Source: Chloroflexota bacterium
Lineage (GTDB): Bacteria; Chloroflexota; UBA11872; VXOZ01
Direction: 5' to 3'
Assembly (NCBI GenBank): GCA_022824225.1
Contig: JAJEAH010000084.1
Span: forward strand, 1-64,000
DNA: 64,000 bases
Shown here in pieces: positions 33,776 through 42,292 of the stretch (positions are counted from its first letter, which is position 1; every line of letters starts with the position of its first letter). Below the pieces are notes generated by a model. The model saw only the letters and a program-made list of their open reading frames with translations, did no database searches and was not told the DNA's origin. Position numbers and translations under genes: made by a program.

Positions 33776-34774
33776 CTAGTCAGCCGGCAGGCACACCCGC
33801 TGCCCGCTCTCGGACGCCGCGTATATCCCTTGCACGATTGCGACCGCACGTTTGCCGTCCTCACCGGAAACCAGGGGTTGGCGGTTTTCCAGGATGCTCG
33901 CCACGAACTCGCCGTCTTCCCGCGCGAACTGGCTGCGGTTTTGAGGGAATGTGTGGGTTTCCCACTCCTCGGCGTCCGCCGTCGCCACCTTCAGATGCCG
34001 CCACGTGGCGATTTCCATGGCGCCGTCCGCGCCCGTTACCACCGCGCGGCAGCGGCCCAGCGGGGGCGGGGCAATCAAGGAAATTTCCATCGTCGCGGTA
34101 ACGCCGTTGGCAAATGCAAGATGGGCCACACCGTGGTCCTCGCCCTCGGTGCGCGCGCCGTAGTGGCCCACTGTGGCCGTAATCGCCGTCACTTCCGACC
34201 CAACCCACCAGCGCAGCCGGTCCGCGCTATGGACGCCGTTATCCATGAAGACGCCGCCGCCCGCCAGCGCGGGCACGCCCCGCCAGCCCAAGTCCTTGTG
34301 GCGGGTCGCGCCGATGATGGAGTCATGAATGTGTAGGACCTGGCCGATGGCGCCCGCGGCCATGAGTTCAACCGCCCGGGTGTGTTCATGGATGAAGCGG
34401 TGCGTGTGCCCGACCATCAGGTTGACGTTGGCGTCATGGCACGCGCCGATGACGGCGTCGCACTCGGCCACGCTCACCGCCAGCGGCTTTTCGCAGAGCA
34501 CGTGCTTGCCGGCCTGCGCCGCCGCAATGGCGGCTTCGGCGTGCAGGGCGTGGGGCAGGCAGATGATGACGGCGTCCACCGCCGGGTTGTCCAGCACGTG
34601 CCGGTAGTCCGCGTATACCCGCGGCACGTCGTTGGCGGCGGCAAAGTCCTGCACCGCCGCGTCACTCACGTCCGCCGCCGCCGCGATGCGCGCCTGGGGC
34701 ACTGCCGACAGCCCCCGCGCGTGCGACCGCGCGATGCCGCCCGTACCCACGAAGCCGATGTTTACTACGTCCAT
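33776..34774 (-). CDS. Gfo/Idh/MocA-family oxidoreductase
   Basis: This 332-residue protein has the Rossmann motif IGFVGTGGIARSHARGL, and the EKP motif is in HVLCEKPLAVSVAECD. The C-terminal domain includes FMDNGVHSADRLRWWVG. GAGAGGAG precedes the ATG at 34774. It shares the IARSHA motif with the protein at 42293-43360. Substrate unknown; the family acts on sugars, inositols and amino-sugars. It is a single gene convergent with the DUF2851 gene and divergent from the thiamine operon. Confidence 0.9.
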   Translation of the reverse strand: MDVVNIGFVGTGGIARSHARGLSAVPQARIAAAADVSDAAVQDFAAANDVPRVYADYRHVLDNPAVDAVIICLPHALHAEAAIAAAQAGKHVLCEKPLAVSVAECDAVIGACHDANVNLMVGHTHRFIHEHTRAVELMAAGAIGQVLHIHDSIIGATRHKDLGWRGVPALAGGGVFMDNGVHSADRLRWWVGSEVTAITATVGHYGARTEGEDHGVAHLAFANGVTATMEISLIAPPPLGRCRAVVTGADGAMEIATWRHLKVATADAEEWETHTFPQNRSQFAREDGEFVASILENRQPLVSGEDGKRAVAIVQGIYAASESGQRVCLPAD

Positions 34775-34984
34775 GCGCCCGTGCTCCTCTCTGCCGCCTC
34801 AAGTTATCGCGTTTGTGCTTACTTAGACGGGCGACCGGCAGCCTCGGTCACCCCCGGCCGTGCCGTCCCCACCGGTCGCTTGCCATACCTTGTCCGCTTC
34901 ATTCTATACCCACGCCGATTGGGGCGCACACGCCCTATGGGGTGTGCACGTGCTACAGGGGAGACCCACGCCACATGGAGTGCT

Positions 34985-35016
34985 CACGCCGTTTGGCGTG
35001 CGGCCCGTGGTATACT
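34985..35016 (+). promoter_or_regulatory. Candidate extended -10 promoter of the thiamine operon with upstream palindrome
   Basis: TATACT (35011-35016) is preceded by TG at 35008-35009, an extended -10 element. The perfect hairpin CACGCC-GTTT-GGCGTG (34985-35000) covers the -35 position and may be an operator. The TPP riboswitch follows about 40 nt later. Confidence 0.5.
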
Positions 35017-35056
35017 GGACTAGTCCTCTTGGCGCGTCGATTAGCGCGCCACTGGG

Positions 35057-35149
35057 GCCGCTGGGGGAGCCGCGCGGCTGAGAGCTTCTGCGACGAATGG
35101 GAGCAACCCTTGGAACCTGACCTGGGTCATGCCAGCGGAGGGAAGCGGC
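35057..35149 (+). promoter_or_regulatory. TPP riboswitch (THI element)
   Basis: The aptamer shows the P1 stem GCCGCT (35057-35062) with AGCGGC (35144-35149), the conserved GCTGAGAG block (35077-35084), and the ACCCTTGGAACCTGACCTGG/GTCATGCCAGCGGAGGGAA run (35106-35144). It senses thiamine pyrophosphate. A terminator hairpin follows at 35171, then thiG, so high TPP should stop transcription of the thi operon. Confidence 0.95.
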
Positions 35150-35170
35150 AGAATTGCTGGCCTGCTCCGC

Positions 35171-35207
35171 GAACCGCTCTCCCTCGGTGAAGCGGTTCTT
35201 GTGTTTT
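35171..35207 (+). terminator. Riboswitch expression-platform terminator
   Basis: GAACCGCT (35171-35178) and AGCGGTTC (35191-35198) form a perfect stem with a 12-nt loop, followed by TTGTGTTTT. It sits between the TPP aptamer and thiG. Confidence 0.8.
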
Positions 35208-35317
35208 GCAGGCCTTGAAATGTAATTGATACGCGCCGTAGGCCACCACGCGTACGCAACACTGCGTATGCATCTATGTCTACGCAACCGTACGAATGAC
35301 GGGGAAGAGGAACGGCA

Positions 35318-36094
35318 ATGACCGACGCGCTAGAGATAGCGGGCAAGCAGTTCACGTCGCGGCTCATGGTTGGCACGGGCAAGTACCGCACGCCGGGGGA
35401 GATGGTCCAGGCCATCGCGGCGTCGGGCGCTGAGATCATCACCGTGGCCATTCGCCGCCTCGATCTCAGCAACCCGAACGAAAAGACGCTTCTCGACCAC
35501 ATCGACTGGGACCGCTACACGATCCTGCCCAACACGGCCGGCGCCCGCACCGCGGACGAGGCGATCGTAACCTCCAAACTCGCCCGCGAATTGACCGGTT
35601 CGGACTGGGTCAAGCTGGAGGTGCAGCCCGACCCGGATTCGCTCCTGCCGGACCCGGTGGATACGCTGCTCGCCGCCGAAGCGCTCGTGAAGGACGGCTT
35701 CGTGGTGCTGCCGTACATCCACGCCGATCCCATTCTGGCGCGCCGCTTGGAAGACGTGGGCTGCGCTACGGTGATGCCGCTGGGATCGCCGATCGGTTCC
35801 GGCCAAGGCATCTTCACCCGCGAGGAAATCGAACTCATCGTCGAGCGGGCCAACGTGCCGGTGGTGGTCGACGCCGGGCTGGGCGTGCCGTCCGAAGCCG
35901 CGCAGTCGTTGGAAATCGGCGCGGACGCCGTGCTCATCAACACGGCCATCGCCCGGGCCGCGGACCCCGTGCTCATGGCCGCGGGATTCCGCCAGGGCGT
36001 AGAGGCCGGCCGCAAGGCCTACCTGGCGGGGCGCATCGCGCAGCAGAAGTTCGCCAGTCCCAGCAGTCCGGCCGCCGGCGTCGTCCACGCCTAG
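35318..36094 (+). CDS. thiG: Thiazole synthase
   Basis: This 258-residue protein makes the thiazole phosphate of thiamine from 1-deoxyxylulose-5-phosphate, dehydroglycine (iminoglycine) and the sulfur carried by ThiS. The Schiff-base lysine lies in SDWVKLEVQ (Lys99), and phosphate-binding segments [12 protein letters not shown] and [16 protein letters not shown] are present. A GGAAGAGG box precedes the ATG. It is the first gene after the TPP riboswitch; thiE, thiS and thiO follow. ThiO supplies the iminoglycine, so the pathway is the aerobic type. Confidence 0.97.
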   Translation: MTDALEIAGKQFTSRLMVGTGKYRTPGEMVQAIAASGAEIITVAIRRLDLSNPNEKTLLDHIDWDRYTILPNTAGARTADEAIVTSKLARELTGSDWVKLEVQPDPDSLLPDPVDTLLAAEALVKDGFVVLPYIHADPILARRLEDVGCATVMPLGSPIGSGQGIFTREEIELIVERANVPVVVDAGLGVPSEAAQSLEIGADAVLINTAIARAADPVLMAAGFRQGVEAGRKAYLAGRIAQQKFASPSSPAAGVVHA

Positions 36095-36113
36095 CGTTAC
36101 CGGCCCAGGGCGC

Positions 36114-36827
36114 ATGAGACCCCAACTGCCGAATCCCTGCCTTACGCTCATCACCCGCGTCGATCTGCCGGACCTCGCGGCGGCGAAGCGCTCGACGCTC
36201 AAGGGCCCAAGCCTGCTTGCCATCGCAAAGGCGGAGGCCGAGTTTGCCCTCTTGGACCGCGTGCGCGCGGCCTTGGACGGCGGCGTCAACGTCGTGCAGT
36301 TGCGGGCCAAGAACCTGCCGGCGATCGAGCTCTGTCAGCTGGGACGGAGTCTCCGCAGGATTACCCAGGGACGCGCGCTCTTCATCGTCAATGACCGCGT
36401 GGACGTCGCCCTGGCCGTGGACGCCGATGGCGCGCATCTGCCGGAAAACGGCCTGTTTGTCGAGTCGGCCCGTAGGCTGCTGGGTGAGCACAGGCTGGTG
36501 GGCTGCTCTGTCCACAGCGTTCGAAGCGCCGGCCAGCGCGCAGCGCTCGGTGTAGACTACGTCCAAGTCGGCACGATCTACGCCACCGACTCCAAGCCGG
36601 GGCAAGCTCCCGCCGGACCGCAGTTGGTGCGGGACGTCACGACGGAAATCCGGGTTCCCGCCGTCGGAGTCGGCGGCATCACGGCGCGGAACGCGCCGGA
36701 GGTTATGGCCGCCGGCGCGTGCGGCGTGGCCGCCATCGGCGCGCTGCTCGACGCGCCGGACCCCGCCGCCGCCGCACAGGATCTCATGTCAGCTTTGCGC
36801 GGACCGCACGCGGCCCGCTACCCATGA
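36114..36827 (+). CDS. thiE: Thiamine phosphate synthase
   Basis: This 237-residue protein couples the thiazole phosphate with the HMP pyrimidine diphosphate to give thiamine phosphate. It has VQLRAKNLP, IVNDRVDVA, the GCSVHS motif, GTIYATDSKPG (phosphate loop) and GVGGIT. About 20 extra residues near the N-terminus (LAAAKRSTLKGPSLL) separate the first strand from the helix. The stop overlaps the thiS ATG by 4 nt. It is 19 nt after thiG. Confidence 0.95.
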   Translation: MRPQLPNPCLTLITRVDLPDLAAAKRSTLKGPSLLAIAKAEAEFALLDRVRAALDGGVNVVQLRAKNLPAIELCQLGRSLRRITQGRALFIVNDRVDVALAVDADGAHLPENGLFVESARRLLGEHRLVGCSVHSVRSAGQRAALGVDYVQVGTIYATDSKPGQAPAGPQLVRDVTTEIRVPAVGVGGITARNAPEVMAAGACGVAAIGALLDAPDPAAAAQDLMSALRGPHAARYP

Positions 36828-37135
36828 CGAAACAACCGGAAGGTTCCCCAAGCGCGGGGAAGCCAACGTGCCCGGAGCGCATCCGTGTGACCGTCAACGG
36901 GGAGGAACGCCGTCTGCCTGCCGGCACGACGCTGGCGGACTTTCTCGCGGAAAGCAACGTGCCGGCGCGCTTCATCGCCGTGGCTGTGAACCGCGAGGTA
37001 ATCCGCCGCCAGGACCACGCAAACGTCGTTCTGCTGGACGGTGATATGGTGGAGATCGTGCGCATGGTCGGCGGGGGCGCACCGGCGCGCACGCCTGGCG
37101 TCCGGACACGCTCCGGTGAGAGCAAATGCCGATAG
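36824..37135 (+). CDS. thiS: Sulfur-carrier protein with C-terminal extension
   Basis: This 103-residue protein has a ThiS ubiquitin-like core of about 65 residues: VTVNGEERRLPAGTTLADFLAE at the start, RFIAVAVNREVIRR in the middle and LLDGDMVEIVRMVGGG at the end. Normal ThiS proteins end at the Gly-Gly, whose carboxylate is adenylated by ThiF. Here 18 further residues follow the GGG, so it must be trimmed, or the sulfur route differs, or a mutation lengthened it. The frame opens upstream, but ATG 36824 overlapping thiE is the real start. No thiF is in the window. Confidence 0.88.
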   Translation: MTKQPEGSPSAGKPTCPERIRVTVNGEERRLPAGTTLADFLAESNVPARFIAVAVNREVIRRQDHANVVLLDGDMVEIVRMVGGGAPARTPGVRTRSGESKCR

Positions 37136-37245
37136 CATGTGCATTGCCGGTAGCATGTGAATCGTCGGTCAAACCAACCCTTGACCAGATGGCGTCACCG
37201 GTGCGCCGGTCGCAGAACCCTTGAGCAAGGACAGCCGCAAGAACC

Positions 37246-38373
37246 ATGACTCAACACGTTGACGTCGCCATCGTCGGCGGCGGCATCATCGGCTGCGCCC
37301 TGGCCTATACGCTCGCCAAGGACGGAATGCGGGTGGCCGTCTACGAAAAAGAGCGCGTGGGCGGCCAAGCCCGGGTCGCCGCCGCCGGTATTTTGGGCTC
37401 CGGCGTGGAAGGCGGCCCCAACGACCACGCCCTGAACCTCTCCGCGCGTTCGGCGCAACTCTATCCGGAATTCGCGGCGGAGCTCGCCGCCGCCACCGGT
37501 CTGGACGCCACGTACGTTCGTTCCGGCGCGGTCACCGTCGTGTTTGGCGAATCCCAGGCGGCCTTTCTCGAGCGCAAGGCCGCTGACATGGCCGCACAGG
37601 GCCAACGGGTGACCTGGCTGACGTCGCGCGAGGTGCGCGAGCTGGAGCCCCTGGTTGCGGAGCGGGCCCGGGGCGGCCTCTATTTTCGGGATGACGCCCA
37701 CGTCTACGCGCCGCAACTGATGCACGTGCTCACGCTGGCCGCGGTTGCCCAGGGCGTAGACCTGCACGAGTACACGCCCGTGCACGGTTTCCTTACCGCG
37801 GGCGACCGGGTCACGGGACTGCAAACCGCCGCCGGGCCGGTGTCCGCCGGCCACGTCGTCATCGCCGCCGGGGCGTGGAGCGGCCTGCTGGGCGAATTCC
37901 TCGACGTTCCGCTGCCTCTCAAGCCGACCCGCGGCCAGGTGATGGTCCTGACGACCTACGACCGCCCCCTGCAGCGCGTGGTCTTTGGCGCGGGCGGGTA
38001 CCTGGCGCCCAAGCAAGACGGCCGCATCGTCGTCGGCGCCACGGAAGAAGACGCGGGGTTCGAGCGCGAGAATACGGCCGGCGGTGTGGCGTTCCTCAGC
38101 AACATCCTGCAGCGGCTGGCGCCCGGCTTGGCCGACGCCCGTGTGGGTCACTTGGGCGTCGGGCTGCGGCCCACGTCCGCCGATGGGCTGCCGATATTGG
38201 GGCCGGTCGCGTCGCGGCCCGGCCTTTGGGTCGCCGCCGGCCACCACCGCAACGGCATCCTGCTGACGCCGATCACCGCGCGCCTCATGGCAAACGCCAT
38301 CCGCGCGGGCGAGCTTGCGCCCCTGGCGCCGTTCACGCCCGCGCGGTTTGCCGCACAGCAGCAATCACAGTAG
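37246..38373 (+). CDS. thiO: Glycine oxidase
   Basis: This 375-residue FAD enzyme opens with VDVAIVGGGIIGCALAYTLA (dinucleotide fold) and has the second cofactor segment YLAPKQDGRIVVGATEEDAGF. The C-terminal block GLRPTSADGLPILGPV is followed by GHHRNGILLTPITARLMA. It oxidises glycine to iminoglycine plus hydrogen peroxide for ThiG. It is the last of the thi genes, 110 nt after thiS. The oxygen-dependent route replaces the radical-SAM ThiH, suggesting an aerobic organism. Confidence 0.93.
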   Translation: MTQHVDVAIVGGGIIGCALAYTLAKDGMRVAVYEKERVGGQARVAAAGILGSGVEGGPNDHALNLSARSAQLYPEFAAELAAATGLDATYVRSGAVTVVFGESQAAFLERKAADMAAQGQRVTWLTSREVRELEPLVAERARGGLYFRDDAHVYAPQLMHVLTLAAVAQGVDLHEYTPVHGFLTAGDRVTGLQTAAGPVSAGHVVIAAGAWSGLLGEFLDVPLPLKPTRGQVMVLTTYDRPLQRVVFGAGGYLAPKQDGRIVVGATEEDAGFERENTAGGVAFLSNILQRLAPGLADARVGHLGVGLRPTSADGLPILGPVASRPGLWVAAGHHRNGILLTPITARLMANAIRAGELAPLAPFTPARFAAQQQSQ

Positions 38374-38427
38374 AATCACGCCATTCCCCCAACCCGCGTA
38401 ATCCATGGATAATCGCACTGTGGCGTC

Positions 38428-40047
38428 ATGCGCATAGGTATCTTCAACCGGTGGCTGCACACGCTGGGCGGCGGCGAGCGGCAGACCGGCGCCGCCGCCC
38501 AGGCCCTTGCCGCCGACGGGCACGACGTGACGTTCATCACCACGACTCCCACCGATCTCGCCGCCCTTGCCCAGCGCTTCAATCTCGACCTTAGCCGGGT
38601 CGGCCTGCGGGTGATTCCGGACTTACCCTATTCCGACATCGCGGAGCATACGGCGGAATACGATCTCTTCATCAACGGCTCCCACATGGACCTTATTCCC
38701 AACCGCGCGCCGGCCAGCATTCTCTTCATCTACTTTCCGCGACCCCGCGACCTCTCTTTGCTCGGCAGGTTGCCGCTTGGCGTCGTCCAATGGTGCGCGT
38801 CTCGCCTGGTCCGCGTCCGGTACGAGTACGGGTTCTACGGCATGGAACTGGTGGACGTAGGCTGGTACCGCGCCATGAGTCGCCGCGCCGGGTTCTCGGT
38901 GCCCGGCGGCAGGAGGGGCGTGACCGTGCAACTGGCAGTCGGCAACTTTGCCGGCGCGGGGCCGCAACGCGCCAGCTTTTCCACGCAAGGCACGCGGCTA
39001 GCCGCCTTCGACGTGGCGCCGTCCGGGGGAAACTTCCGTTTGCTCACGCTGCGCGTGCCGCCTGAACTTAGCCGGGACGCGCGTGTGACCATCGACGTTG
39101 AGAGTGACGTAGCGGAACCCGATCCTGCCACTCCGGCGGAGCGCCGGCCTTTGGGGATCGCCATCGGGCAGATCACGGCGGGATCCGCCCCGAGCCGCTT
39201 TGCGCGGCGCCTGATCGAGCGCAACCTGCCCCGGTTGCTGCTGCAAACGCGGCTGCTCCTGGAATACACCGAGGCCGACTACCTGCATACCTACGATTCC
39301 ATCCTGGCCAATTCGGCCTTCACCGCCTCGTGGCTCCGGCGCTTTTGGAACGTGGAGAGCGACGTGCTCTATCCGCCCGTTGACACCGCGAGTTTCACAC
39401 CGGGCCGCAAGCGGCCGCTCATACTCTCCACCGGGCGCTTCTTCGTCGGCGAGCACAGCAAGCGCCAGGACGTGCTGCTGCAGGCCTTCCGCGCGCTGGT
39501 CGATAGCGGTGTGACCGGTTGGGGACTGCACCTGGTCGGCACGGTGAGCGAGCGGAAGCGCGACCGCGACTACTTTGCCGAATTGCAGCGCATGGCCGCA
39601 GGTCTGCCGGTGACTTTTCACGCTGATGCGGACTTTGCCACGTTGCAAGCGCTCTCCGCCCAGGCCAGCCTCTACTGGCACGCCGCCGGGTTTGGCGTGA
39701 ACGAGGAGAAAGAGCCGCTGCGGGTGGAGCACTTCGGCATCAGCGTCGTGGAGGCCATGGCAGCCGGCGCGGTGCCTTTGGCGGTCGGCAAGGGCGGCGT
39801 GTGCGAGATCATCACGCCCGGCGAGAATGGCATGCTCTGGAACACGACCGCGGAGCTGGTGGCCGCAACGCGGCAGCTTATCGAAGACGCCGATCTCCGC
39901 GCCCGGCTCACCGCCGCCGCCCGGGAACGCAGCACGACCTTTTCCCAGGAATACTACGGGGCTGGCATGCAGCAGGTCGTGCGCGCCCTGGCCGAGAACA
40001 CACGGGACAAGCAGCAGGTTTGCTCTGCCCCGCCACGCCCGGGCTAA
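38428..40047 (+). CDS. GT4-type glycosyltransferase with inserted beta-rich domain
   Basis: This 539-residue protein has a GT-B fold. The N-terminal domain opens MRIGIFNRWLHTLGGGERQ, and the C-terminal domain contains ILSTGRFFVGEHSKRQD and the GT4 E-x7-E motif (EHFGISVVEAM). About 120 residues (about 140-262) lie between the first and second domains: a beta-rich region ending in RPLGIAIGQI, resembling small sandwich domains of wall-polymer enzymes. It could add sugars to lipid or cell-surface polymers; donor and acceptor are unknown. The C-terminal tail (CSAPPRPG) is unordered. Confidence 0.8.
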   Translation: MRIGIFNRWLHTLGGGERQTGAAAQALAADGHDVTFITTTPTDLAALAQRFNLDLSRVGLRVIPDLPYSDIAEHTAEYDLFINGSHMDLIPNRAPASILFIYFPRPRDLSLLGRLPLGVVQWCASRLVRVRYEYGFYGMELVDVGWYRAMSRRAGFSVPGGRRGVTVQLAVGNFAGAGPQRASFSTQGTRLAAFDVAPSGGNFRLLTLRVPPELSRDARVTIDVESDVAEPDPATPAERRPLGIAIGQITAGSAPSRFARRLIERNLPRLLLQTRLLLEYTEADYLHTYDSILANSAFTASWLRRFWNVESDVLYPPVDTASFTPGRKRPLILSTGRFFVGEHSKRQDVLLQAFRALVDSGVTGWGLHLVGTVSERKRDRDYFAELQRMAAGLPVTFHADADFATLQALSAQASLYWHAAGFGVNEEKEPLRVEHFGISVVEAMAAGAVPLAVGKGGVCEIITPGENGMLWNTTAELVAATRQLIEDADLRARLTAAARERSTTFSQEYYGAGMQQVVRALAENTRDKQQVCSAPPRPG

Positions 40048-40250
40048 GCGCGAAACGTGCTATGATGCGTGAGAGGGACGCCTCTTGCCCGCACGCTGGG
40101 CCTCAACTATGGAGCTCGTACCGTAGATCGTGCGGTGGCGACTGCCGCTACGTAGACAGCCCTCCGCAATAGCTTCCGCTCTCGGCCCACGTTACTCCCG
40201 TCAGCTTAGTTTTCGCTTGCCCCTTTGGGTCAACTGCATGAGGAAGTACC

Positions 40251-41237
40251 ATGGTAGACCGGATTCCGGACAAACCGCTGCTCTCCAACGATGCGCTCAG
40301 CCTTACGCCGAACACCGCGCTTGCCGGACCCACACTCACCTTTGACTTTCCGGGCCTCGCCATTGGCGCAGCCGAATACGAGGAAGGCCCCACGGGGTGC
40401 ACGGTCTTCCTCTTCGACCACGGAGCCACGGCGGCTGTGGATATTCGCGGGGGCGCGTCGGCTACGCTCTACATCGACCACCTGCAGTACGGCGAGGGCT
40501 TCTTGGACGCTATCTGCTTGGCCGGGGGCTCGTTCTACGGCTTGGAAGCCGCCATGGGCGTGGGCGCGGAACTATTCGCCCAACGTAACTACACCCCATC
40601 CTGGGGCAACATTGCCCTGGTTTCCGGCGCCATCATCTATGACTACCGGCCCCGGAAGAACGCCATCTACCCGGACAAAGCGCTGGGGCGAGCGGCGGTG
40701 CGCGCGGCCCGGCCCGGCGTGTTTCCCCTGGGACCGCAAGGCGCGGGACGCTCGGCCACCGTGGGCAAATGGCTCCAAGAGCCCTACCGCGCCGAGCTTG
40801 CCGGACAGGGCGGCGCGTTCGGCGAAAGCAACGGCGTCAAAGTTGCGGTGTTTACCGTGGTCAATGCCGTCGGCGCCATCGTGAATCGCCAAGGGCGAGT
40901 GGTGCGGGGCTCTCTGGATCCCGCCAGCGGCGAGCGCCCCCGCGTGCCCGACGCCGGGCTGCCGGCCCAGGGCAATACGACCCTGACCGTAGTCGTCACC
41001 AACCAGATTCTCGGCGCCTGGTCGCAACGCCAGTTGGCCCGCCACGTGCACAGTTCTATGTTCCGCGCCATCGAGCCGTTCCACACCATATCCGACGGCG
41101 ACGTGCTCTTCGTCGTAACGACAAACCAGATCCCCTCCGACAAGGGCCTCAACGAATACGTGCTCAGCATGCTCGCCTCCGAGTTGGCCTGGGATGCCGT
41201 GCTCGCGTCGTTCGTACGGGAGGACGGCGAGAGTTGA
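40251..41237 (+). CDS. P1/DmpA-family peptidase-like protein
   Basis: This 328-residue protein matches the S58/P1 family, which includes beta-aminopeptidases and DmpA. Visible blocks are CLAGGSFYGLEAAMGVGAE, GAGRSATVGKW, VAVFTVVNAVGAIV and, near the C-terminus, FRAIEPFHTISDGDVLF, where the family has an AxxRAIxPxHTxxDGD pattern. Such enzymes are N-terminal nucleophile hydrolases that cut themselves into two chains. I did not identify the autocleavage Ser with certainty. No gene neighbour hints at the substrate. Confidence 0.8.
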   Translation: MVDRIPDKPLLSNDALSLTPNTALAGPTLTFDFPGLAIGAAEYEEGPTGCTVFLFDHGATAAVDIRGGASATLYIDHLQYGEGFLDAICLAGGSFYGLEAAMGVGAELFAQRNYTPSWGNIALVSGAIIYDYRPRKNAIYPDKALGRAAVRAARPGVFPLGPQGAGRSATVGKWLQEPYRAELAGQGGAFGESNGVKVAVFTVVNAVGAIVNRQGRVVRGSLDPASGERPRVPDAGLPAQGNTTLTVVVTNQILGAWSQRQLARHVHSSMFRAIEPFHTISDGDVLFVVTTNQIPSDKGLNEYVLSMLASELAWDAVLASFVREDGES

Positions 41238-41400
41238 GCGGCGCTTCCGGCAGCCTGGTGGTGGCTAGGACTGCCTGGCGGAACGACGATTCTAGTTTTC
41301 AGCCGCCCCGGTGTCCGCCCGCGCCCATTGAGCAATCGTCGCACTGTAGCGCAAGACACTTCCCACCGCCCAAGGACCCGGAGCATAACCCAAGACACCT

Positions 41401-42138
41401 ATGAATGCGACGGCCTCACCAACGATAGGCACGTACCAAGAAAAGTCGCTCCACGCGGCGCTGAAGTCTTGGTACGCCGCCCCGGGCGACAAGGCGGAGC
41501 ACGCCGTGGACGGCTTCGTGGCCGACCTTGTGCGCGCGGACGAGGTGATCGAAATTCAAACGCGCAACTTCGCCGCCCTCAAGCGCAAGCTCGCGGCATT
41601 GCTGCCGCGTCACCGGGTGCGGCTCGTGCATCCCGTGCCGTCCCGGAAGTGGATCGTGCGCCTGGACCGCGACGGCGCAACCGTGCTCAGCCGCCGCCGT
41701 TCGCCCAAGCGCGGCACGGTGCTCGACGTGTTCGATGAGTTGGTGAGCATCCCACATCTGGTGGCGCACCCGCGGTTTGCGTTGGAAGTGCTGCTCGTCG
41801 AGGTTGAAGAAACACGCCAACAGGACGGCCGCGGCAGTTGGCGGCGGCGCGGCTGGAGCATTCACGACCAAACGCTGATCGGCGTGGAGCGCCAGCACTT
41901 ATTCCACGGTCCAGCGGACTTTGCCGCCCTTCTGCCCGCGACGCTGCGGGAGCCGTTCACGAGCAGCCAACTCGCCGCCAGATTCGGCGTGCGCCGCAGC
42001 CAAGCGCAGAAGATCGCCTACTGCCTGCGGCACATGGGAGCAATCGAACTCGTCGGCAAACGGGGCAACGCCTACCTCTACGCGCGGCGCGACCAAGCGC
42101 CGACACCGCGAGAGATCGACCGGTCAGCGACCGCATAG
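41401..42138 (+). CDS. Possible PD-(D/E)XK nuclease fused to winged-helix domain
   Basis: This 245-residue protein has an N-terminal region with Glu14, Asp37 and Glu51-x-Gln53 (VDGFVADLV then VIEIQTRNFA), which fits the E, D, ExQ pattern of PD-(D/E)XK enzymes. The middle is Arg/Leu-rich (LLPRHRVRLVHPVPSRKWIV). The C-terminal domain (about 180-235) reads TSSQLAARFGVRRSQAQKIAYCLRHMGAIELVGKRGNAYLYARR, a winged helix for DNA binding. Function is unproven; it may be a stand-alone restriction- or repair-like nuclease. It is 163 nt after the peptidase and has a terminator at 42231. Confidence 0.55.
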   Translation: MNATASPTIGTYQEKSLHAALKSWYAAPGDKAEHAVDGFVADLVRADEVIEIQTRNFAALKRKLAALLPRHRVRLVHPVPSRKWIVRLDRDGATVLSRRRSPKRGTVLDVFDELVSIPHLVAHPRFALEVLLVEVEETRQQDGRGSWRRRGWSIHDQTLIGVERQHLFHGPADFAALLPATLREPFTSSQLAARFGVRRSQAQKIAYCLRHMGAIELVGKRGNAYLYARRDQAPTPREIDRSATA

Positions 42139-42230
42139 CGGCCACGCGCGCTGTTCGCGCGCCACCCCACGACCGCCACGCGGCCCCAACGCGCCGGGCC
42201 CATGGTACTGTACATTAGGCAAATGAGAAG

Positions 42231-42264
42231 GAAAGCGGGCGCTACAGTTGGCGCCCGCTGTCTA
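42231..42264. terminator. Hairpin between convergent genes, likely bidirectional terminator
   Basis: AGCGGGCGC (42234-42242) and GCGCCCGCT (42251-42259) form a 9-bp stem. Read on the minus strand, TTTCCTTCTCATTT follows. It serves the gene at 42293 and perhaps 42138. Confidence 0.65.
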
Positions 42265-42292
42265 GCTTTCAACCGTGGGAGTCGTCTCTCAG

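Noticed and set aside
37195-38364. 389-residue frame antisense to thiO
   Set aside because: Mirror of the glycine oxidase, which has full FAD motifs on the plus strand.
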